Origin: DASVWH01 sp036389715
GTDB taxonomy: Bacteria; Acidobacteriota; Blastocatellia; Pyrinomonadales; Pyrinomonadaceae
Direction: 5' to 3'
DNA: 27,766 nt
NCBI GenBank assembly: GCA_036389715.1
Contig: DASVWH010000150.1
Location: 1-27,766, forward strand
Positions within the stretch are counted from its first letter, which is position 1. Each line of letters starts with the position of its first letter. Shown here piece by piece: positions 27,272-27,766 of this stretch. The translations under genes and the position numbers were made by a program. Under the pieces are notes generated by a model. That model saw only the letters and a program-made list of their open reading frames with translations, had not been told where the DNA came from and searched no databases.

Positions 27272-27622
27272 ATGACTGAGGAAAAGGGCGGAGGTTGGCT
27301 GTTAGTCGGCCTGGGTATACTTATCCTAGCGAGCGTCGCGTATTACAGCGAAACGGGGAAGGGAACAGAGAACGACTCTGCGCTCATCCCCAATAACCTT
27401 GAAGATCAGATAGACTTTGTGGTCGCCGCGCTCAATAAGCGGTTTGGCAAACGATGGGTGGACTATGGCTTTAAGGCGCTTGAGTCTTACTTTAAGCAGA
27501 AATACCCGCCGGTGGCTGTGCTCGTTGGCCTGGTCGTGAACGTGGAGCAAGCATCGGAGACCTGGCCCATGCCTGGATACGCCAAGCGGCAAAGGGCTAT
27601 CCAGATTGCGGGTGGCGCTTAA
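27272..27622 (+). CDS. hypothetical membrane-anchored protein, 116 aa
   Basis: ATG 27272 behind GGGAG gives MTEEKGGGWLLVGLGILILA, one TM helix (about 8-25) and then a soluble part: DQIDFVVAALNKRFGKRWVD, YGFKALESYFKQKYPPVAVL, VGLVVNVEQASETWPMPGYA. The charged helix and PPVAVLVGLVV segment may be a second, shorter membrane-contacting part. Upstream TATAGT (about 27215) could be a -10. No family is recognised. Confidence 0.6.
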   Translation: MTEEKGGGWLLVGLGILILASVAYYSETGKGTENDSALIPNNLEDQIDFVVAALNKRFGKRWVDYGFKALESYFKQKYPPVAVLVGLVVNVEQASETWPMPGYAKRQRAIQIAGGA

Positions 27623-27671
27623 GAGCCTGGTTCCGTTCTAGTGGGCGCTAACATCCCTAACAGCTAAATCC

Positions 27672-27703
27672 TATAAAACTGCAAGGTTTTCTAATGTTTT
27701 ATA
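27672..27703. repeat. inverted repeat near window end
   Basis: TATAAAAC (27672-27679) and GTTTTATA (27696-27703) are exact 8-bp arms, 16 nt apart, with an inner AAAAC/GTTTT. It is in a gene-free AT-rich stretch, 27623 to the end. It could be a terminator-like hairpin or protein site. Confidence 0.5.
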
Positions 27704-27766
27704 AGACACTTATTACAAGTGCGGCTTCTTTATTAGCCACGCCAATTCCACAAAAGAGTTATTTTG

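Overview
This 27.8 kb window looks like a plasmid or plasmid-like mobile element from a GC-rich, Gram-negative-type bacterium. An LTGC lipobox lipoprotein, many short Cys-rich genes and a PRTRC maintenance operon all fit that. My guess at the phylum is Acidobacteriota (Blastocatellia-like), from the style of several small genes and of the IS remnant. This is a low-confidence inference. I see no rRNA, tRNA, CRISPR array, ParA or conjugative type IV secretion genes.

Layout. (1) 1-4719, minus strand: a long operon of small zinc-binding-type proteins, a winged-helix replication-initiator-like protein with internal repeats, then a phage-like lysis cassette (GH25 endolysin, two-TM holin-like protein, lipoprotein), a small gene broken by an in-frame TAG, and a coiled-coil protein cut by the window edge. 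(2) 4754-7355: a ParB-site-like palindrome, a highly repetitive ORF open on both strands, an AbrB-like protein, a 39-aa membrane peptide, a TPR protein divergent from a small exported peptide, and an unknown protein. (3) 7394-10389: an RNA-like folded element and a lower-GC control island: a Ner-like DNA-binding protein, a Xre regulator with an ImmA-type metalloprotease, an unknown Cys/His protein and a DUF488 protein. (4) 10425-19431, plus strand: a tightly packed operon with the PRTRC set (ParB-like fusion, ubiquitin-like C, F, E2-like B, JAB peptidase A, E1-like ThiF) and ssb. (5) 19715-21682, minus strand: an exported metallo-beta-lactamase/Ada-type protein, a DUF3761 protein and a ribbon-helix-helix mobilisation accessory protein. 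(6) 22046-26396: a MOBV relaxase, a tyrosine recombinase with a Xer-like 11/12-6-11/12 site on its start codon, a perfect 36-bp palindrome, a second initiator-like protein and an AAA+ ATPase. (7) 26520-27766: an IS1-type transposase remnant and two small genes.

How it fits together. The same 17-bp operator fills the -35/-10 spacer of two promoters that bound the Xre/ImmA island. One drives the Ner-like gene leftward and the other drives the PRTRC operon rightward. This predicts an ImmR/ImmA-like switch over a ubiquitin-like maintenance system. Six dispersed palindromes (YYAAAAYRTTTTRR type), two of them inside the parB-like gene, are the best candidates for the centromere/ParB sites. Replication probably uses the AAA+ ATPase with one or both winged-helix proteins. 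The relaxase gives mobilisation, and the recombinase plus its site gives multimer resolution or integration.
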